Source: Prionace glauca (taxonomy: Eukaryota > Chordata > Chondrichthyes > Carcharhiniformes > Carcharhinidae). Taken from it: a DNA stretch of 64,000 nucleotides. Location: NCBI GenBank assembly GCA_037974335.1, contig CM075760.1, positions 59,774,515 through 59,838,514 of the forward strand, written 5' to 3'. A program made the translations under genes and the position numbers. Each line of letters starts with the position of its first letter. Positions within the stretch are counted from its first letter, which is position 1. Under the pieces are notes generated by a model. It was not told where the DNA came from. It saw only the letters and a program-made list of their open reading frames with translations, and searched no databases. Below, one piece after another: positions 43,401 to 55,255 of this stretch.

Positions 43401-43847
43401 ATGAAAATATTCAGAGTCTGGATTGTGTTGGGAATATTCATTACCGGTAAGGATGATTCCAATCGTGTTGCATTCAAACTGAAGTGTTAATGTTTATGTT
43501 AACCGATGGTCTTGTTTTCTTCCTGAACACATTACAGGTCAGTGTGATGGAGATTCAGTTACTCAGTGTCCGGCCTCAGTGAGTGTGAGAGAAGGTGAAG
43601 CCGTGACTGTACGATGCACGTATAGCACTACAGAAGACAGGTATTACCCATATTAGTATATGCAACAACCAGGGAAGGAGCCCCAATTTGTTGTATGGAA
43701 AAGGTCTAGGGATACTGTGGAATGGAAAGGCACTGCGTTACGAAACCGTTTTTCTTCAGATCTCCAGCTATCAGACTCCACCGCAAAATTAACCATCATG
43801 GACTTGCAGCCGATTAACGCTGCCGTGTATTACTGCGCCCTTAGACT
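43401..43847 (+). pseudogene. TCR V segment with one nonsense codon
   Basis: Complete V layout on the plus strand. Leader exon 43401-43446 (MKIFRVWIVLGIFIT) ends ACCG|GTAAGG. Exon 2 (43538-43847) follows 'cattacag' and reads QCDGDSVTQCPASVSVREGE, Cys23 in VTVRC, LRNRFSSDLQLS, and LQPINAAVYYC with Cys104 plus ALRL. The only defect is TAG at 43654-43656 in place of the invariant Trp41 codon TGG (YPY*YMQQPG). Splice sites, promoter and RSS are intact. It could be a polymorphic null allele. It is closely related to the V segments at 4.1 and 18.1 kb, which lie in the opposite orientation. Confidence 0.9.
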
Positions 43848-43886
43848 CACAGTAATTGAAAACAGTTCCAACCCTGTACAAAAACT
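43848..43886 (+). promoter_or_regulatory. 23-RSS
   Basis: CACAGTA (43848-43854), 23 bp, ACAAAAACT (43878-43886). Confidence 0.93.
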
Positions 43887-43959
43887 GTCTTCCGACTGAA
43901 ACTTCATTCTGCCTGTTGAGATTGTCACGGGAAGGTGCAATCACAACGAGGATGTCAGC

Positions 43960-44040
43960 CACTCAAACACATCTAATTAACTCGAGCAACTAGAGATGGG
44001 CAAACAATGCTGACCAGCCAGCGACACCCATGCCCCCAAA
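43960..44040 (+). repeat. Second SINE family, 3' fragment
   Basis: 'gagatgggcaaacaatgctg' followed by 'accagccagcgacacccatg' is the end of the SINE. Confidence 0.6.
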
Positions 44041-44344
44041 ATGCAGAAACCAAATTGGGCCCAATCTACTCAACCTCTCAGGCTCCACAACCCTGTATAG
44101 TTTCCTCTTCCTATTTTCCTGGATCCCCCTCGGCCCGAGTGCCGTTCTTACCTGGGGTGGCTGGACGAATGCCAACGAGTCGGAGGTGTGTGTGGGCAGC
44201 AGCCCCAACACCTGGCACTTGTAGGCGGCCAGGGCCAACTCCAACAGTAGTCGAGACACTGCAGCCACTGTTGATTCGAATTTCCCAAGACCCTAAAGAC
44301 TGAGAGTGAGAATGGAAAAGCAGGAAGTACAGAAATAGGTTAGA

Positions 44345-44625
44345 GAGAATCAGGGAATCCTTGTCCTCAAATCACAAAGAACCAACATGTTGATACAGCA
44401 GGAAATTAGATGCAGATGGCCTGTTAGCCTTTATTCCCAGGGATGCAGTTTCAGAGAGAGGAAATCTTTCTCCAATTTTGTCGGGCTTTGGTGTAACCGC
44501 ACCTGGAATATCATGTAGAGTTTGGATCTCTTATCCAGAGAATTACCGCAGAGGAAAAGGAACGTTCACCAGACTGTTTCCTGGGATGACAGGACTGCCA
44601 AAGAGGAGAGATTGAGCAGAATGGA
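44345..44625 (+). repeat. Decayed CR1 LINE fragment, plus
   Basis: 'gagaatcagggaatccttgt' up to 'aggagagattgagcagaatg' tracks the RT C-terminal region in sense, heavily mutated. Confidence 0.5.
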
Positions 44626-44689
44626 CTCTTTAATGTGTCAGTAACCTTAGATCTCCATCCTGCTGACTCCCAATAACCTTTCACACCCT

Positions 44690-46560
44690 TGCTTACCAAA
44701 TTTCTATCCACCTCTGCCTTAAAATATTCAAAGACCCTGCTTCCATCACCTTTTCAGGAAGAGAGTTCCAAAGGTTCACGACACTTAGAGAAAAAAGAAT
44801 CTCCTCATTCCTACTTTAAATGGGTGACGCTTTATTTTTAAACTGTGGCCCCTAGTTCCAGATTATCCCATAAGAGGAAACACGTTCTCTACCTCCTTCC
44901 TGTCAAGGCTGTGCAAGAACAAGTCACCACTTATTCTTTCAAACGCTAACGGAAACACTCCAGCCAGCCTAAACATTTCTCATAACACAGACCATCAATT
45001 TCAGGCATTATAAGAAGTCTCACAACATCAGGTTAAAGGTCAACGGGTTTATTTGGAATCACGAGCTTATGGAGTGCTGTTCCTTCCTCACCTGAGAAGG
45101 AGCAGCATTCCGAAAGCTCGTGGTTCCAAATAAACCTGTTGGACTTTAACCTGATGTTGTGAGACTTCTTACTGTGCCCACCCCACTCAAAGCCAGTATC
45201 TCCACACCATTTCAAATATTGGCCTGATAAAAAATATTGGCCTTCTCCAAACTGTCTCCATTATACATACATCCTTCCTAAACAAGGCGACCAATACTGT
45301 ACATAGTACTCCAGAAGCCGTCTCACCAGTGACTTGTACAATTGAAGCGTAACCTCCCTAGTTCTGTATTTCTTTCCCTTCACAATAAATGATAACATTA
45401 GTTTTCCTAATTACTTGCTGTACCTAGATATTAACCTTTTGTGATTTATGCACTAGTACACTGAAAGTCCTTCTGAATCTCAGAGCTGTGCAATCTCTCA
45501 CCATTTAGACAAAATGCTTCTTTTTCATTCTTCCTGCCAAAATGGACAATTTCACATTCTCCCACATTCGACTCCACTTGCCATTAATTTGTTCATTCAC
45601 TTAATCTTTCTCTCTTTCTGTACTTTCCATATGCCCTCTTCATCAGCAAAATTGGCAACCATCCCTTCATCCAGTCATTTATATAAATTTGAATCCTTGA
45701 CCCAAATTTGATTCCCTGTCCAGTATTTAGTCTGAAACCCTCTCTATTTTCCTAGTTACGTGGTTCACAAGAACACTGGTCCCAACATGGATCAGATGTA
45801 GACCGTCCCAATGGTACAAATCCTAATTTCTCCTGTACTGGTGGCTCATGAACCAGAACCCACCTCCCACACCAATCTTTGAGTCAAGCATTCATCTCTC
45901 TGATCTGATTTGTCCTAAACCAATTAGCAAGTAGTTCCGCTAATAATCGAGATAATGAACTTTGAGATCCTGCTTCTTAACTTGGTCCATCCTCATACTT
46001 AACTACATCCTCATACTAACCATGCAAAATCTCATCTCCTTCTTTGGCCTGCCGAAGTAATTGGTACCTACATGGACCACAATGACTGGGTCATTCCCGC
46101 CTGTGCAGCTGCTTTTGAGCTGCAGATTCGAAACAATATTGTAAGTTCGTCTTCAGCCCTGAGCAGATGTCCTGAACCTTGGCGCAAGGCAAGCAACACA
46201 GCCATCTGGACTCATGCACTTTGCCACAGAGAACAGTGTGAATCCCTCTGACTACACCATCCCATAATGCCCCTACATTTTTCCCCTCCAACTTGAATGG
46301 CTTCCTGTACAATGGTGTCAAGGCAGGTTTGCTCATCCACCTCTTTCTTTTAGGACTCTGACCTGAGAGATGTGACTACCTCCTGGAACAAAAGATCCAG
46401 GTAATTTTCCCCCTCCCTGATGCTTTGTAGTGTCTGTAGTTCAGTCTCCAGCTCATAAATTGAGTCGAAGCTACTTGAATTTCAAACACTCACTGCAGAC
46501 GTGTTTGTCCTGGATCAAACTGACACCCAGGAGCTCCCAAATGCTGCAGCTGTGACACAT
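44690..46560 (-). mobile_element. Old CR1-type LINE, antisense
   Basis: Degraded minus-strand LINE. 44690-45000 and 45200-45700 match the 3' coding part (for example 'gtactccagaagccgtctca'). Farther right, 46091-46336 encodes ESRWLCCLPCAKVQDICSGL, resembling the conserved LPGARV-type motif of the CR1 ORF1 esterase-like domain. It is split by the fold-back at 45008-45195. Many breaks indicate age. Confidence 0.5.
45008..45195. repeat. Fold-back pair of Penelope-like arms
   Basis: Two adjacent inverted copies, left 'agaagtctcacaacatcagg' and right 'cctgatgttgtgagacttct'. The right copy contains the hammerhead-like CTGAGAA...GAAA (45092-45115). Same arm as in the element at 40118. Confidence 0.75.
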
Positions 46561-48239
46561 CACCTGCCCTCCCATCTTTAATGGGTAAAAATAACCTTTT
46601 ATTTTACCGAATGATATACTTTATTTTTGTTCTTAATTATTGATTTGACCTCAACACCAGTTGCTATACTATGTTGACTCTTAGGAGCAGAATAAACCTT
46701 AGTCACTTTGCAGATGCTCACCAAAAATCTCGCTTCTTCTCCCTAAAGGCTGAGAAAGTTAGAAAGCAAAACACAACCCCTTTCCCTTCTTTCCCTAACT
46801 CCCTTGGTTAGACAACTCCCAGTACTCTATTCCAAGCTGCTCAAGTGATGCCAGTTCAGGGCTGTTTCTGAGCTGCAGATTCAATACAGTGCTCGCTTGC
46901 TGACATGGGCACCAAGGCCTGTAACCGTGTCCAGGCCATCATGCACATCATCATGGTAGGAAGGATGAGATGGTGTTGCCAGCCATGTACATGATAAACA
47001 GATGCATGGGCAGCTGTTTCAGTGGGCCCAAGGCAATGCCACAGCAGGGCTGAAAACAGTGCTGAAAACAGAAAGGTATCAGAAAAAGGAGTCGGTTTGG
47101 GGAGGCCATACACTGATCTTATACCCAGGCCTGGATAACACAATAAGCCCTTGATCAAACAGGCTGCTGTGTTTCACCAAGGCACTTCACAACCATAGAC
47201 AAACCAGGCGTTGTCAGCCACACACCAAGGACACATTCAAATCCAATTATTTTCTGGACTCTGCTCCGGTCTGTTTCTTGGACACAGATGTTCAGTAACT
47301 GTTTGTCTCAATGTGCGGCTGGGCATGTGGAGTCTCTCTAGTCACACTGTTGATCACGGATCCGATGAAAAACCGAAAATACAAATTGGTCACCATTCCA
47401 AGACCTTTAAAGAGGGAGTCTCTCTGTTGAAGACCTCAACGTGGTGGCAATACTGCCAGCATGAACTACAGTCACCAGGACACTTCTCTTCGATACCGCC
47501 TTGTGTTTCTGCTACAGAGATAGAGCGGATCCCGGACAAAAGCACCGCACTGATAGTTCCGGTTAGTCATCAACCAGCAGAGGGCGCGCTCACACTGAAA
47601 AGCAGGAATAATAAGTGAGAGCGACAGAAATGTATTATAATTCCGAGCCAAGACACTCTCCAAAGTGGTGCGTCAACTGACATTTTGTCTTTGGTGTTAT
47701 TTCCTAGTCTGTATCAATTATTGGCCAGCCTTTTCCCATCTCCCCTTCCCACTTCTCGGTAAATTTGATCACAGTCGGTACGCAGCGTGTGCGATCAGAA
47801 TCCTTTTTTGCTAGTATTACTGAATTTCCCCACAATACCACTGTCATTTCGAGCCTAATTTTAGAGCTTTGTTGTTTCCTGACACCTTTTACGACCCAAA
47901 GTCGCTGCCTTATCATAACTAGATAAGGACGTTCTTCTGATGTGATCAACACCACAGGACCCCTTGCCCTAGAAGAACATTAATTCTACCCCAGTTCTAT
48001 CCCAGTAAATGGAAGAAAGTATTCTTCCATTTACTCGCAGTCACCTCACCAGACAGGGAATTATGGACAAAACATGTCGCACATTTTCTCTCTGTGATTA
48101 AGCATGGATTGAAACACAAATTTAAACTCACTACCGTCTTATTTCTTTGTTGTTGGATTTGAACCTTGGAGATTTCGTCACTCAGCCACTGTCCTTCGAT
48201 ATTATCAGTGATCGGTGGATATGTACGCCCTGATCTCTC
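46560..48239. other. No supported gene; CTCF-like motif
   Basis: Mostly unassigned. At 47571-47590 CAACCAGCAGAGGGCGCGCT is a good CTCF-like match. No V or RSS seen. Confidence 0.4.
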
Positions 48240-48620
48240 TGCCTCTCAACACTCCTAAGGAATATACCTTTCCTGTATAATTTCGACATCATTGGACCCT
48301 CTAAGATACATTATGTCACACTTGTCCAGATTAGACTTCATCTGCCATTTTCCCACCCAAGTCTCCAACCGGTCTATATTTTGCTGTAGTTGTATCCTCT
48401 GACAATCCTCTTCTCTCTCCGCAATTTTTGTGTCGCCTGTGATCTTACCAATCATACCAGCTACATTTTCCACCAAATCATTTATATTTATTACGAACAA
48501 CAAAGGTCCCGGAAGTGATCCCTGTGGATCATGGCTAGTCACCGCCTTCCGGTCAGAAAATCACCCCTCTACCGCTACCTGTCTTCTGTGGCCAACACAG
48601 TCCTGTATCTATCCTCCCTC
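48240..48620 (-). mobile_element. CR1-type LINE RT fragment
   Basis: Minus-strand relic with SLPGPLLFVININDLVE, ITGDTKIAE (degraded FADD box) and TWVGKWQMKSNLDKCDIM. It covers the catalytic region of RT only. Confidence 0.65.
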
Positions 48621-48779
48621 AGAGAACATACAACACCTTTTATATTAAGTTAGCAATTGTATTTTTATTTTCAAATAAATCACCTTCTGATGGCGTATCT
48701 GGTTCAGAATTTCACTCATTTCCTACATTTCTAAAAGTTGTTTTTTTAAAAAGTAAACGGTGGGGGTAGGAATTGTTGG

Positions 48780-48860
48780 TGACGTCACGGAAATAGGATG
48801 GCCAGTCCTTCCCCGCCTCTGGCTCCTGATGTTCCGCCAATGAGCTGCAGCTGGTCCAGG
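48780..48860 (+). promoter_or_regulatory. CRE/ETS/CCAAT cluster, GC-rich
   Basis: TGACGTCA (48780-48787) followed at once by CGGAAATAGGA and then CGCCAATGAG (about 48836). The CRE-plus-GGAA order recalls the V promoters at 21.7 and 43.3 kb, but no V leader follows in the next kilobase. The target is unknown. Confidence 0.4.
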
Positions 48861-49044
48861 GTGCGGCCAAGATGTGACACTGTGAGGAGCAGCAGCTGCA
48901 GGGAGTACCCCGGTTGTTCCTGGCGCCAGGGAAACAGCAGCAAGTACAGTCTCTGCCCAATGACTTCCCCCAGTTCAGTTGTTCAGTGACACTGGGAACC
49001 TCTTCAAATCCAATCTTCAGCTTCTCACATTCACCCCTCCATCC

Positions 49045-49105
49045 ATCCCTCCCTCCCTCGATCGATCTCTCGATCCATCCACCCGTCCATCCCTTCCCCC
49101 CCATC
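49045..49105. repeat. (CATC/CCTC)n simple repeat
   Basis: 'ccatccatccctccctccct' and similar tetranucleotide repeats. Confidence 0.85.
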
Positions 49106-49508
49106 AATCCCTACATTTGTCCCTCCATTCACACAATAAGAAACATTCAGTCTGCACAGCAGCTTCAGTCTCATTCCCCCAATTTGTTTTCCACCCTTTA
49201 TCAGACCGATTCTTCTCCCACGGACTTCACGTCATAACATTATAATTCAAACTACTTTATCTCTCCAATTTGACCTTTGTTCAGAGCTACAGACAGCAGA
49301 TAAATTATCAATTACACCCCCACCCTGGGCTGTGATGATACATCTATACATTATCTCATTTCACATTAAAAGCCACACACCGGTTTTGAGTTTGCTTCCC
49401 TTATTGCTGTAGTGCCCAGCAAGTTGAGTAAAGTGAAATTGACATCAACATTTTATGGCCTCTGTCTCCCTCACTCTCTCTCTCTGTTTGTGAGACTGCC
49501 CGTAATAA

Positions 49509-49570
49509 TGTGTGTGTGTGTGTGTGTGTGTGCGTGTGTGTGTGTGTGTGTGTGCGTGTGTGTGTGCGTC
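49509..49570. repeat. (TG)n microsatellite
   Basis: Nearly pure TG with interspersed CG. Confidence 0.95.
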
Positions 49571-49687
49571 CTTCTGAGAGTATATGTTTTTCATTTTATC
49601 GTATTTGATTTATTATTGTCACATGTGTTAATATACAGTTTCTTGTGCGCTATACAGGCAAAGTATAGAGGACATAGAGAACAGTAA

Positions 49688-49775
49688 GATGTCTCACAGC
49701 GTAAAGTCCAACATGTTTATTTGGAATCGCGAACTTTCGGAGCGCTGCTCCTTCATTAGGTGAGTGGAAAGGTAG
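49688..49775 (-). repeat. Penelope-like arm, single copy
   Basis: 'agatgtctcacagcgtaaag' to 'ccttcattaggtgagtgg'. The minus strand has CTAATGA, the GGAGC/GCTCC hairpin and GAAA, the same arm as at 40118. Confidence 0.6.
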
Positions 49776-49994
49776 GTTTTAGAAACACAGCATTACACGT
49801 ACATAGAGAAGGAAAGGATAGAGGCAGAATGTAATGCTACAGTCATAGCTACTGTGTAGAGAAAGATCGATTTAATTAAAGCATTGTTATAGATTTCGAA
49901 AGAGATAGAGTTTTAAAAGCATAGGCCGAGAGGAAAAGATGCGGGGCACAGCATGCAATAGGCCGCCACTGTCCGAAGCCAAAGTTTTGGATTT

Positions 49995-51015
49995 TTTTGT
50001 GTTTTTTTTGTGTTAACCTGAGAGTGTGTGTCTGTTTGCTTTTGTCTGAGCATTTATTAGTGTGTGTCCGGATTGCGGCTTTACTTGTGTCTATTTGTCT
50101 GAAATCGTGTGACTGTTTTTGCGTGAACTTGCTTGTGTGTGGGTGTGTGCTTGCGTCTTTTTGCTTGTCTCTTTATGTGTGTGTATTATGCTAAAAGTCT
50201 GTCTGTGAGTTTACAGCCTTGCCTATGTTACTTGACTGAGATCATATGTGTGCCTATGTTGGATGTGTGCGTGTGTTTCTGTGTGCTTGATTGTGTTTGC
50301 CTGGGTATTTGTGTGTGTGTTTTGTGCCTATGCATTTTTTCTGTGAGTGCATGTATGCTTGAGTATTTGACTGAGTGCTTCTGTATTTGTCTCTAAGTGT
50401 GTGTATTTTATTCAGAAAATTGTGTGTGTCTGTGTGTTTGCAACAGAGTGAATTTTTATGTGTTGTGCCTGTGTGTTCGTTTGATAGTAGATCTCTGTGT
50501 GGGTCTGAGTGTGTACATTTACCAGCGAATGCATGTATGTGGATGCATGTCGGAGAGTGTATGTTTTCTTTGTGTGTTTGTCAGAGCTTTTCTCTGTATA
50601 TGCCTGTGTGCAAGAGTATCCTTGTGTGTGTTTATCTGATTGTATGTTTGTTTGTGAGTTGTGTGTGCCTGTGTTTTTCTGAGAGTGTGTGTCTGTTACT
50701 TTTGCTGTGTCTGTTTGTCGAAGAATATGTATGACTGCATTTGCCTGTGTGTTTGCGTGTATGTTTCTGTACTTGTCTAAATGCGTGTGTGTGTTTGCGT
50801 CTGTGTGGTTGTCTGTGAGTGTGCATGTATTTGTCTGACAGCGTGTCTGTGTGTCTGAAAGAGAAAGAAACTATGTGTGTGTGTGTGTGTGTATGTGTGT
50901 ATGTATTTGCGAGTTTGCTTGTATCTGCTTGTCTCAGATCTTGTGTGTGTTTTTTCTGAATGTGTGTGTGTGTTTGTGTTGTGTATGTGTGTGTTGATCT
51001 CGGATTGTGTGTGTA
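49995..51015. repeat. GT-rich degenerate tandem tract, 1 kb
   Basis: About 1 kb of TGTGTG/TGTCTG/TTTGTGTG variation. It resembles, on the complementary strand, the tracts at 16250 and 17068. The Cys-rich open frames in it are not genes. Confidence 0.9.
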
Positions 51016-51202
51016 AACATTTGGGAAAAAAAGGCTGATGTTGTTGTGCAGAAAGACATCAAAATGTATGATACACTTGGCATTATGGTGACATGGCTCC
51101 ACAGTAAGCAAGGATGGGAGCTAAACATTGAAGGCTATTCGATGTTCAGGAAGGACAGACAGAAAGCAAAAAAATGTTGAAGTACATTGTTTCTTAAAGC
51201 AG

Positions 51203-51520
51203 GGCGGCACGGTGGCAGAGTGGTTAGCGCTGCTGCCTCAGTGACCCGGGTACAATTCCGACCTCGGATCACTGTCGGTGTGGAGTTAGCACATTCCCCC
51301 AGTGTCTGCGTGGGTTTTCTCCGGGTGCCGCTGTTTCCCCCCACAGTCCAAAGATATATGGATTAGGTTGATTGATCATGCGAAATTAACCCTCGTGTTA
51401 GGAGGTTGACAGCATAAATAATTGGGGTTACGGAAATAGGACCTGAGTGGCAATGTGGTCGGTGCAGACTCAATAATCCGAATGGCCTTCTTCTGCACTG
51501 TAGGGATTCTATGTGATATT
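51203..51520 (+). mobile_element. tRNA-type SINE, nearly full length
   Basis: Starts 'gggcggcacggtggcagagt' (A box region), then 'gtgacccgggtacaattccg' (B box region). The body holds 'gtctgcgtgggttttctccg' and the 3' end 'gcactgtagggattctatg'. This is the reference copy for the other fragments in the window. Confidence 0.85.
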
Positions 51521-51774
51521 GAAGAAATGTAATAGCACAGAGGATGTGGAAGACTGGTAAGGGAACTGTGGCCAAGTCATCACTTACAAGGGAAGAAGAA
51601 ACATACAAATTGGCAAATTAATCCATAGACCTGAGAATTTGGAGCAATTTAAAATTCAACAAAAAAAAGGACTCAGGAATTGATTAGGAAGGGGAAAGAA
51701 TACAATCTGAAAGTAAGAAGGCGGGAAACATAGCAAATAGTTGATCCATTTTTGGGCACTTTCGAAAAAAAAAA

Positions 51775-53105
51775 TAGACTCTGAACTTCTCCCTACAGAT
51801 TGGAGGGTAACGAATATACGCCCGCCATTCAAAAAGGGAGGTAGAGAAAAAAAGGGTCAGCCATAAGTCAATGAGCCAAATATCGGAACTTGGAAATTGC
51901 TCAAATCAATTATCAAGGATTTCATAACTCAGCATCTGGAAGGCAGCGGTAAAAATCAGACGAAATCAACATGGATTTGCAAAGGTTAGCAAATCTATTG
52001 GAATTGTGTACGAATGCAACTAGTAGAGGTGACCAAGGAAAACCAGTAGATATGCTTTATTTCGACTTTAAAAGACTTTCGATAAGTTCTCATTTAGCAT
52101 ATGACCATAAAAAGTTAAAGTGCATGAATAGCGTCTTGGGATGGGTAGAAAGCTGGTTAGCAGATAGGAAGCAAAGAGTTGCCAGAAATTAATCTTTTTT
52201 CCAATTGGTTAGCAGTGACCAGTGGGGTACAGCAATATATCATATATGTAATTGATTTGGAAGAGGGAACAAAATGTATTATCTCCAAGTTGCAGATGAC
52301 ACAAAGTTAGGTGAGAGGGCGAGTTCTGAGGAGGATGCGGCGATGCTTCAGCATGAATTAAACAGGCAGAGCGAATGGGCATATACGTGGCAAATGCAGT
52401 ATAATGTGGGTAAATGCGAGGTTATCCACTTCGGTGGCAACAACGGGACGACAAATTATTATTTGAAGGGGTTTAAATTGAGAGGTGAATACTCAGACAG
52501 AGCTTGGTATCCACGTGTGTTGGCGCTGAAAGAAATCACGCAGGTACAGCAGGCAGTAAAGCAGACAAGGAGTGTGCTGGTCTTCATAACGACATGATTT
52601 GAGTATAGAGATAGGGATATTTTACTACAATTGTAAAGGGCGCCAATGAGACCACACCTGGAGTATTGTGTGCAGTGTTAGTGTCCTTATCTGAGGAAGG
52701 GTGTCCTTGCTGCAGAGCAAAGGCAGCGAAGATTTTCCAGGCTGATTACTGGCCTGTCGTGTGAGGAGCGACAAATTCAGTTAGGATTATATTATTTGGA
52801 GTTTAGAAGAGTGAGAGGGGATCTCATAGAATCTGATAACATTCTAAAAGTATTAGCCAGGGTAAATTCAGAAATAATATTCCAGATGGTTGGGGAGTCC
52901 AGAACTAGGGGCAATAGTTTGAAGATAAAGGGGAAAACCTTTACAACTGAGGTGGAGAGAAACTTCATCCCCCAGACAGTGGTGAATCTGTGGAATTCAC
53001 TACCACGGGAAGTGAATGTGGCCAAAACGTTGCCGATTTCACGGAGAAACTAGATATAGTTCCTGGAGCTGAAGGGATCAAGGGATTTGGACGGAAGGCA
53101 CAATC
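51775..53105 (+). mobile_element. CR1-type LINE, decayed, plus strand
   Basis: Sense relic running from QHLEGSG-like text (about 51930), through MLYFDFKRLS (the palm), a degraded VADDTKLG catalytic box (about 52290), WQMQYNVGKCEVIHFGG, to the C-terminus with RTRGNSLKIKG (about 52915) and the 3' UTR. Many frame breaks. Confidence 0.75.
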
Positions 53106-53269
53106 AGGATATTGAATTTGATAATTATCCATTATCATAATGAGCGGCGGAGAAGTTTCGGAAGGCCCAATGGAATTAGTCTGTTTCTATTTTCTCTGTT
53201 TCTCTGTGTATGCGTCTGTGTCTGTCTTTTTTTTGTTTTCACTGAGCAACAGTGTGTGTCTTTCTCTGC

Positions 53270-53545
53270 ATGTTCTTTTGTCTGTGTGGAGTTTGCACAT
53301 TCTCTTCGTGTCTGCGTGGGTTTCCTCCGGCTACTCCGGTTTCCTCCCACAGTCCAAAGATGAGGGGTTAGGTTGATTGGCCATGCTAAAATTGCCCCTT
53401 AGTGTCCTGGGATGCGTAGGTTCGAGGGATTAGTGGGTAAATGTGTAGGGATATGGGGGTAGGACCTGGGTGAGATTGTGGTCAGTGCAGAATTGATGGG
53501 CCGAAGGGCCTCTTTCTGCACTGTAGGATTCTATAAGATGAGATC
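53270..53545 (+). repeat. tRNA-type SINE, 5' truncated
   Basis: 'gtctgcgtgggtttcctccg', 'ccatgctaaaattgcccct' and 'gcactgtaggattctataag'. Confidence 0.75.
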
Positions 53546-53589
53546 TATGAGATACTGTATGTGTGTGATTGTCTGGGGCTCTGTATGGG

Positions 53590-53745
53590 TGAATTCGTGA
53601 CAGGAAAGTTAGTGAGATTTTGCAAGTCCAGGCAAGTTGTGGGGGTTACAGATAGTGCGACATGAACCCAAGATCCCGTTTGAGGCCGTTCTCATGTGTG
53701 CGGAACTTGGCTATCAGTCTGTGCTCAGCGACTCTGCAATGGGCA
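53590..53745 (-). repeat. Penelope-like element fragment, antisense
   Basis: Reverse complement of 40780-40910: 'ttagtgagattttgcaagtc' and 'gtgcggaacttggctatcag'. It covers the endonuclease C-terminus and start of the arm. Confidence 0.7.
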
Positions 53746-53760
53746 GTCAGCAGGGGGCGG
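53743..53760 (+). promoter_or_regulatory. CTCF-like motif
   Basis: GCAGTCAGCAGGGGGCGG resembles the CTCF core. It borders the Penelope-like fragment, so it may simply be repeat sequence. Confidence 0.3.
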
Positions 53761-53989
53761 ATGTAGGGCGCATCTGGACACTACACCACAAATGTTCATG
53801 CATTCATACAGGTTGCTCAATAATTAATTCAAAACTGAATAACATGTTTGGAAGGTGCAGATCATAGGACAGTGACCATGTCGCTGAGGTGTCCCAGACT
53901 AATATTATGGACATACAGGTTTAATTCAATTCCCCACCCAGCACACTCAGTGCACCAGATGCAATTTGTTGGATTTTTGAATTCAACAA

Positions 53990-54292
53990 TAACTTTTAAG
54001 TTTATTTATTTGTGTTACAGGTAGGCTTACATTAATACTGCAATAATTCTCTAGTCGTCACACTCTGGCGCCTGTTCCAGTACATTGATGTAGAATTTAG
54101 CATGGTCAATGCACCTAACCAGCACATCTTTCAGACTGTGGGAGGAAACCGGGGCACCCGGAGAAAACCTAAGCAGAGACGGGGACAGCATGCAGACTCA
54201 GCACGGACAATAACCCAAGCCAGGAATGGAACCCGGGTCCTTGGTGCTATGATGCAGCAGTGCTAACCACTATGTCAGTGCACCGTCAATCT
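53990..54292 (-). repeat. tRNA-type SINE, minus strand
   Basis: 'gtttatttatttgtgttaca' to 'ccaggaatggaacccgggtc' and 'gcagtgctaaccactatgtc' (head). Nearly full antisense copy. Confidence 0.75.
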
Positions 54293-54419
54293 GTGTATAG
54301 GTAGGAAGGCGAGAAAGAACATATTTGATATAGATGGGGTGTACCAAAACTTCACCAAACTGATACTTGGGATGTCAACAGCGTTCGCTGCCCCTGCTCG
54401 CCCTCTAGCTAAGCCTCTG

Positions 54420-55255
54420 GATTTAAACATTGTCCTTTGAGGAGAGATTGAGGCGTGCATTCAGTTAAATTCGGAAGAATGGGAGATCTCATTGAAAGTT
54501 ATAAAATTCTGACAATTCCTGGATTATGATCCAGCAGTACTGAAGGAACGGTTGATATATTTCCAAGTCCGGATGGTGAGTGTCTTGGAGGGTGAATCTC
54601 CTTTTGATGGTGTTCCCAGATATCTATTGCCCTTGTGATTTTATCGTGGTAATGGCTGTGGCTTGGGAAAGTATTATCTGGTGCTCTGGACCCACGAGTT
54701 CAAATCCCACCAACGGTGACAGGTGGAATTTAAATTTAATTAATAAAAATGTAGAATTGAAAATTCGGCTGAATAACAGAGACCTTAAGGAAACTGTCAC
54801 CCGTTGTTGCAAAAGCACCTTCTGTGCACCAATGCTGTACCAATGCTCATTGGAGTTTGGAAGAAAATGGAGGGTCTTATAGAAACGCATACAATTATGA
54901 AGGGAATGGATAGGGTAGAAGCAAGGAGGCTGTTTCCACTGGTAGATGAAAATAGAACTAAGGGACACGACTTCAAAATAAAGACGGAGATTTTGGACTA
55001 TGTTGAGGAGGAACTTTTTCACCTAAATGGTTGTGAATCTGTATAACTCCCGGCCCAGTGAAGCAGTTGAGGTGGCATCGTTAAATGTTTTAAAGGCAAA
55101 GATAGATTTTTGAGCAGTAAATGAATTCAGGGTTATGGTGAGCGGGTAAGTAAGGGGAGTCGAGTCCACGAAAAAGATCAGCTATGTTTTTATTGAAAGG
55201 TGGATCAGGCTCGGAGGGCCAGGTGGCCTATTCCTGCTCCTAGTTTTTATGGTCT
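54420..55255 (+). mobile_element. Decayed CR1 LINE 3' end, split by repeats
   Basis: Sense LINE 3' region at 54425-54515 and again at 54865-55255 ('gaagggaatggatagggtag', 'ctattcctgctcctagtttt'). The gap holds the second LINE family antisense (54517-54625) and a second-family SINE in sense (54635-54835), both inserted later. Confidence 0.6.

Noticed and set aside
47211-47618. 135-codon open frame near a CTCF-like motif
   Set aside because: No recognisable domain, no splice support, and the composition is like that of the flanks.
49995-51015. Several Cys/Val-rich open frames on both strands
   Set aside because: They are translations of GT/CA repeats.
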